Origin: Actinospica robiniae DSM 44927
GTDB lineage: Bacteria; Actinomycetota; Actinomycetes; Streptomycetales; Catenulisporaceae
Direction of reading: 5' to 3'
Length of the DNA stretch: 64,000 nucleotides
NCBI RefSeq assembly: GCF_000504285.1
Contig: NZ_KI632511.1
Span: 4,709,372 to 4,773,371, forward strand
Shown: one piece after another, positions 62,058 to 64,000 of the stretch
Layout of the letters: every line of letters begins with the position of its first letter
Numbering within the stretch: the stretch's first letter is position 1
Notes under the pieces: model-generated
Database searches by the model: none
The model's input: only the letters and a program-made list of their open reading frames with translations
What the model was told of the DNA's origin: nothing
Translations under genes and position numbers: made by a program

Positions 62058-62073
62058 TGTGAGGACCGTCACA
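62058..62073. promoter_or_regulatory. Perfect CRP-type box TGTGA-N6-TCACA
   Basis: The sequence TGTGAGGACCGTCACA matches all ten positions of the CRP/GlxR consensus. It lies in an AT-richer patch between the divergent hemE (85 bases away) and DUF3000 (67 bases away) genes, so a cAMP-receptor-type regulator could control either. Confidence 0.6.
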
Positions 62074-62139
62074 GCTGACTTTTCCGCGATCGGGCGCGCC
62101 TACCCGACGCGCCCGCCCGCCCGGTCGTACGCTGCGACC

Positions 62140-62832
62140 ATGAACCGGCATCCGCATCCGCCAGGCGCCGGCCGCGCCGCGGCGTCCACCGCCCCGGGCC
62201 TCGCGGACGACGCGGTGCCGGAGGTGTTCGCGGCGGCCGTCGGCGGCATCTCGGCCCTGCGGCCGCCGGCCGGGATCGAGTTCGAGCCGCTGCCCGCGCC
62301 GCGCCGGCTGGCCGCGCACAGCCACGCGCTCTCCGCCTCGGTGACCGAGCCGGGCCCGGAGGAAGAGCTCGAACTCGGCTCCGGGCGCTTCGTGCTGCTC
62401 TACGAGCCGGCCGGACACGAGGAATGGCAGGGCAGCTGGCGCTGCGTCACGCTGCTGCAGGCCGAGATCGAGGCCGAGATCGCGCAGGATCCGCTGCTGC
62501 CCGAGGTGACCTGGTCCTGGCTGTCCGAGGCCCTGTCCGAGCTCGGATACGCCGCGCTGGGCGGCACCGTGACCCGCTGCGCCTCGGCCGGTTTCGGCGA
62601 GCTCGCGGACCAGGGCATGAGCACCTCGGTCGAGCTGCGCGCGTCCTGGTCGCCGCTCCCGCCGGAGCCGGCCGACGGCCCGCGCCGGCCCGGAAACCGG
62701 ATGTGGACCCCGGCCACGGCCTGGCCCGGGCTAGCCGCGCACGTCGAGGCCTGGTCGCGCTGCCTCGCCCAGGCCGTGGGCCTGCCGCCGGAGCTCGCCG
62801 GCGTCGCCCGGCTGCCCCGCGTCGGCGGCTGA
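62140..62832 (+). CDS. DUF3000 family protein
   Basis: The 230-residue actinobacterial protein of unknown function has the DUF3000 words LLYEPAGHEEWQGSWRCVT, EVTWSWLSEAL, GTVTRCASAGFGELADQ and LEAW-type HVEAWSRCLAQAVGLPPE. The family commonly sits next to hemE in actinomycetes as here. No catalytic motif, signal or membrane segment is visible. The ATG at 62140 is the only start near the conserved region; earlier frame would run into hemE's promoter. Confidence 0.85.
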   Translation: MNRHPHPPGAGRAAASTAPGLADDAVPEVFAAAVGGISALRPPAGIEFEPLPAPRRLAAHSHALSASVTEPGPEEELELGSGRFVLLYEPAGHEEWQGSWRCVTLLQAEIEAEIAQDPLLPEVTWSWLSEALSELGYAALGGTVTRCASAGFGELADQGMSTSVELRASWSPLPPEPADGPRRPGNRMWTPATAWPGLAAHVEAWSRCLAQAVGLPPELAGVARLPRVGG

Positions 62833-63327
62833 GCAGCCCCACGCGCCGAGCCCCTCGTACCGAGTCGCCGCGCCATCCCGCCGAACCGTCGCGCCACACC
62901 GTCCACGACGCGCCATCCCCCTGCGTCCCGTGCCCACGACCGGGGCGGATTCGCCGCACTCCGGCTTCGGCGCGTCGAGCTCGGACATCCAGAGATTGGA
63001 TCAGCGGTCATCTATTGACCCAAACAGGTACACATCCAAATTTGGTTAACCCGACCGATATCCGGGTAAAGAAGTTACCCACACGGCGGAATCCGCAGCC
63101 CGAGCCTGGGGCGGTCGGCTGATCGGCTACTGCGTCCGGGTGAGGACCATACGCAACCGTCTCGCACGGACGGCGCAACCAATCGGCCGTTCGCCGGTCG
63201 GCTCACGCTAAAGGTCGCCACCCACATTGCCGATTCCTTCCCCGGAAGGGCTAGAGCACAGCCGTTCCGTCCGGTTGGCCCTCCACCCCCGCCGACCGGT
63301 CCAACCCTCCACCTCCAGGGAGGTCCG
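62833..63327 (+). other. 495-base gap with AT-richer palindromes upstream of the response regulator
   Basis: No gene is seen. Between about 63000 and 63090 the sequence is clearly less GC-rich and contains the palindrome CCAAATTTGG (63036-63045), GGTTAACC (63044-63051) and the dyad GGGTAA-N5-TTACCC (63064-63080). TTGACC at 63015 could be a -35 box. This looks like a regulatory region, probably for the gene at 63328, although about 240 bases separate them. Confidence 0.45.
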
Positions 63328-64000
63328 GTGTCCGTCCTCGTCGACCACGCCGCGAGCATGCTGGCCTATCGACCGGCCAAGCTGACCGCGATGGTAGTAG
63401 TGCACGACCCCCGCGTTCGCACCTCCGTCACCCGGCACCTGTGGGCTCTCGGCGTCCGCGACGTCGTGGAGGCCTCGACCATCGCCGAGGCAAGAAGCCG
63501 GATGGCCACGGTGCGCGATATCGCCGTCGTGGACGTGCACCTGCCCGACGGGCCGGGGCTGGCGCTGCTGGCGGAGATGCGCACGGCCGGGTGGAACAGC
63601 GCGGTGGCCATCTCCACCGCCGACGACACCAACGCGGTCCGCGCGGCGCTCGCCTCCGGGGTCCGCGGCTACGTCGTCACCGGCGCGCGCACCCTGCCGC
63701 AGGCGCGGCCCGGCCTGAACGGCATGAACGGCCCGGGCGGCCTCGGCCAGCTCCCGCCGCACCTGCGCGAGCGCCGGCTGGCCGCGATGAGCGGGCAGGC
63801 CGGGACGATGGCGGCGCTGGCCCAGGGCTCGATCCCGAACACCATGAACGCGGGCGTGCGCGAGCTGTCCGCGCGCGAGATCGAGGTGCTGCGGCTGGTC
63901 GCGGACGGCCGGTCGAACAAGGCGATCGGGCAGACCATGGGCCTGAGCGCGCTGACCGTGAAGAGCCACCTGGCCAGGATCGCCCGCAAGCTCGGCACCG
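63328..64000 (+). CDS. NarL/LuxR-type response regulator with atypical receiver (3' partial)
   Basis: The frame is still open at the right edge (224 codons seen). A GTG start follows CAGGGAGG. The receiver domain (about 20-130) has Asp69 at the phosphoacceptor position (IAVVDVHLPDG), but the acidic pocket is VVHD rather than a DD pair and the conserved lysine is replaced (RGYVVTG). A linker rich in Gly, Asn and Met follows, then the LuxR helix-turn-helix LSAREIEVLRLVADGRSNKA and LSALTVKSHLARIARKLGT. It may work without normal phosphorylation. No sensor kinase is adjacent in the window. Confidence 0.85.
   Translation, partial: MSVLVDHAASMLAYRPAKLTAMVVVHDPRVRTSVTRHLWALGVRDVVEASTIAEARSRMATVRDIAVVDVHLPDGPGLALLAEMRTAGWNSAVAISTADDTNAVRAALASGVRGYVVTGARTLPQARPGLNGMNGPGGLGQLPPHLRERRLAAMSGQAGTMAALAQGSIPNTMNAGVRELSAREIEVLRLVADGRSNKAIGQTMGLSALTVKSHLARIARKLGT

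Overview
The window looks like chromosomal DNA from a very GC-rich Actinomycetota, most likely a Streptomyces-like or Catenulispora-like genus. The evidence is the near-exclusive G/C third codon position, frequent GTG starts, a mycothiol-dependent-enzyme homologue, a predicted F420-dependent luciferase-like enzyme, a SAM-IV riboswitch, HemQ and DUF3000. I see no rRNA, tRNA, CRISPR array, integrase or transposase. A few stretches are unlike the rest: low-complexity tandem repeats at 1.2-1.4 and 6.8-7.1 kb, a gene-poor stretch at 3.0-4.6 kb, and a 47-bp tandem repeat at 52.5 kb.

Layout. 0-2.1 kb: a DedA membrane protein cut by the left edge, then two overlapping minus-strand genes, one an RsbW-like ATPase. 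These diverge from a GntR/UTRA regulator across three copies of one palindrome. 4.6-8.3 kb: a DMT-type permease, a maleylpyruvate isomerase-family protein, and a membrane protein with a repetitive tail. 8.7-11.5 kb: a pair of M16 peptidase genes. 11.7-16.1 kb: SAM-IV riboswitch and PLP enzyme, then convergent 2-phosphosulfolactate phosphatase-family and thioredoxin-reductase-like genes. 16.2-23.4 kb: luciferase-like oxidoreductase, a metallo-beta-lactamase/Rieske fusion, a large duplicated membrane protein, and an ECF sigma factor facing an epimerase-type gene. 23.5-31.9 kb: 2-oxoacid dehydrogenase E1 genes, an LCP cell-wall ligase, a TetR regulator and paaN, then small genes. 32-38.4 kb: NlpC/P60 hydrolase, lutABC lactate oxidation operon, HtrA-like protease.

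38.7-49.4 kb is a sulfur-assimilation block: a cysteine-containing leader peptide and sulfite reductase, a thiolase on its own, a second leader peptide of the same motif, a small zinc-ribbon gene, cysH, cysD, cysN, an ssu/tau-type ABC transporter and a sirohydrochlorin chelatase. Together these take up sulfur compounds, activate sulfate to APS, reduce APS to sulfite and sulfite to sulfide, and make the siroheme used by the last enzyme. No APS kinase gene (cysC) is seen, which fits a CysH that carries the cysteine motifs of APS reductases.

49.3-64 kb: PPK2 kinase, ZapE-type ATPase, a RibD-type reductase and msrB separated by the 47-bp repeat, a divergent urease (gamma-beta fusion plus alpha) directly followed by agmatine deiminase and without urease accessory genes, two tandem paralogous membrane-anchored proteins of unknown function, the heme genes hemE-hemY-hemQ, DUF3000, and an atypical LuxR-type response regulator cut by the right edge.

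The most unusual items are the urease-like/agmatine deiminase operon, the two sulfur leader peptides, the Rieske fusion with its large unrecognised neighbour, the three-part degenerate thioredoxin reductase, and the 47-bp repeat that re-copies the end of the gene before it. All functional statements rest on reading motifs by eye; no database search was run.
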